Shown here piece after piece: positions 5,446-6,013 of a DNA stretch of 6,013 nt (its first letter is position 1; each line of letters starts with the position of its first letter). The translations under genes and the position numbers were made by a program. The DNA comes from an uncultured Bacilli bacterium (GTDB lineage Bacteria > Bacillota_I > Bacilli_A > RF39 > UBA660): assembly GCA_947632255.1 (NCBI GenBank), contig CANROL010000074.1, forward strand, positions 1-6,013, written 5' to 3'. Below the pieces are notes generated by a model. That model did not search any database. It was not told the origin of the DNA and saw nothing but the letters and a program-made list of their open reading frames with translations.

Positions 5446-6013
5446 ATGGCTAATCGCGCATTACCTCATGATTTAGAAGCAGAAATGAGTGTTTTAGGAG
5501 TAGCTTTTTTAAATAAAGATGCAATAGAGACTATTAATGATGAAGTAACAGAAGATATGTTTTATTCTGATAAAAATAGGCTTATTTTTAATGCCATAAT
5601 ATCTTTATATAAAGAAAATAGTCCAATAGATATAACAACTGTTAAAGCAGAACTTGATAAGAAAAAAGTTTTAAATGAAGTTGGGGGAATTAGTTATTTA
5701 ACAGAAGTTATTGATAGTGTTATTACCGCGGCTAATTTAACTTATTATATAAAAATTTTAAAAGAACAAGCTATTAGAAGAAATTTGATTAACACGGCGA
5801 CTGATATAATTACGAATACATATAATGAAGAAAATATTACGGGTTTATTAGATGATGCCGAAAGAAATATTTTAAATGTAGTTAAAGTAAGACAAACTAG
5901 TGAATTTGTGCCTATTCATGAAATATTAAGACGAGCTCAAGAAAGATTAGAAGAACTGGCTAAAAATAAAAGTGATGTAACAGGAATTAGAACTGGTTTT
6001 TATGATTTAGATA
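5446..6013 (+). CDS. dnaB: Replicative DNA helicase DnaB, N-terminal part, cut by window end
   Basis: DnaB is the hexameric 5'-3' helicase that unwinds DNA at the replication fork and recruits primase (the same protein is called DnaC in Bacillus subtilis). The window shows the first 189 codons of an expected 440-470. ANRALPHDLEAEMSVLG (2-18) is the typical opening of the helical N-terminal domain, which continues through DMFYSDKNRLIFNAI (38-51), ITTVKAEL (63-70) and GGISYLTEV (80-88) to about residue 110. A helical linker follows, including EILRRAQERLEEL (159-171). The frame ends in VTGIRTGFYDLD, the start of the RecA-like ATPase domain, so the Walker motifs are not visible. The start is supported by AGGTG (5436-5440), which overlaps the rplI TAG stop, 5 bases before ATG, implying translational linkage to rplI. 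Confidence 0.97.
   Translation, partial: MANRALPHDLEAEMSVLGVAFLNKDAIETINDEVTEDMFYSDKNRLIFNAIISLYKENSPIDITTVKAELDKKKVLNEVGGISYLTEVIDSVITAANLTYYIKILKEQAIRRNLINTATDIITNTYNEENITGLLDDAERNILNVVKVRQTSEFVPIHEILRRAQERLEELAKNKSDVTGIRTGFYDLD

Overview
The window is strongly AT-rich and comes from a low-GC Gram-positive bacterium of the Bacilli/Mollicutes type. Evidence for this is the adjacent rplI-dnaB pair typical of Firmicutes, a Bacillus-like ValRS, AAGGA/AGGTG ribosome binding sites, and short intergenic spaces with U-tract terminators. All three stop codons end genes here (TGA for valS and the HEIHH gene, TAA for tsaC and the thioredoxin-like gene, TAG for rplI), and Trp is encoded by TGG, so the standard bacterial code applies. 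I cannot name the genus; an uncultured gut-type Bacilli or Tenericutes lineage is a guess. Every gene lies on the + strand.

Positions 2-2338 carry most of a valyl-tRNA synthetase gene (valS). Its N-terminal part with the HIGH signature lies outside the window. The reading frame is conserved throughout but is broken by an in-frame TGA at 29-31 and an in-frame TAG at 329-331, followed by 2 kb without a stop. A tRNA-Arg(CCT) gene follows at 2377-2452. It appears to have its own promoter, whose -35 box overlaps the valS stop codon, and a small terminator-like hairpin after it. Next comes a likely two-gene operon: an uncharacterised HEIHH zincin-like protein (2505-3494) and tsaC (3505-4134), the enzyme that starts t6A37 tRNA modification. 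The tRNA-Arg upstream reads an ANN codon and has U36-A37, so it is itself an expected t6A substrate.

The gap at 4135-4370 holds no gene for a protein but is highly organised. It contains an extended -10 promoter, two hairpins, a C-rich single-stranded stretch and a strong intrinsic terminator, together suggesting a small RNA of about 95 nt. A second extended -10 promoter then serves a secreted, membrane-anchored thioredoxin-like protein with a CPHC active site (4371-4931), which ends at a strong terminator.

The last unit starts from a promoter nested against that terminator and encodes ribosomal protein L9 (rplI) and the replicative helicase DnaB. dnaB is cut off by the window end at the start of its ATPase domain. 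The best leads are the unexplained small RNA, the doubly interrupted essential gene valS, and the two uncharacterised proteins.
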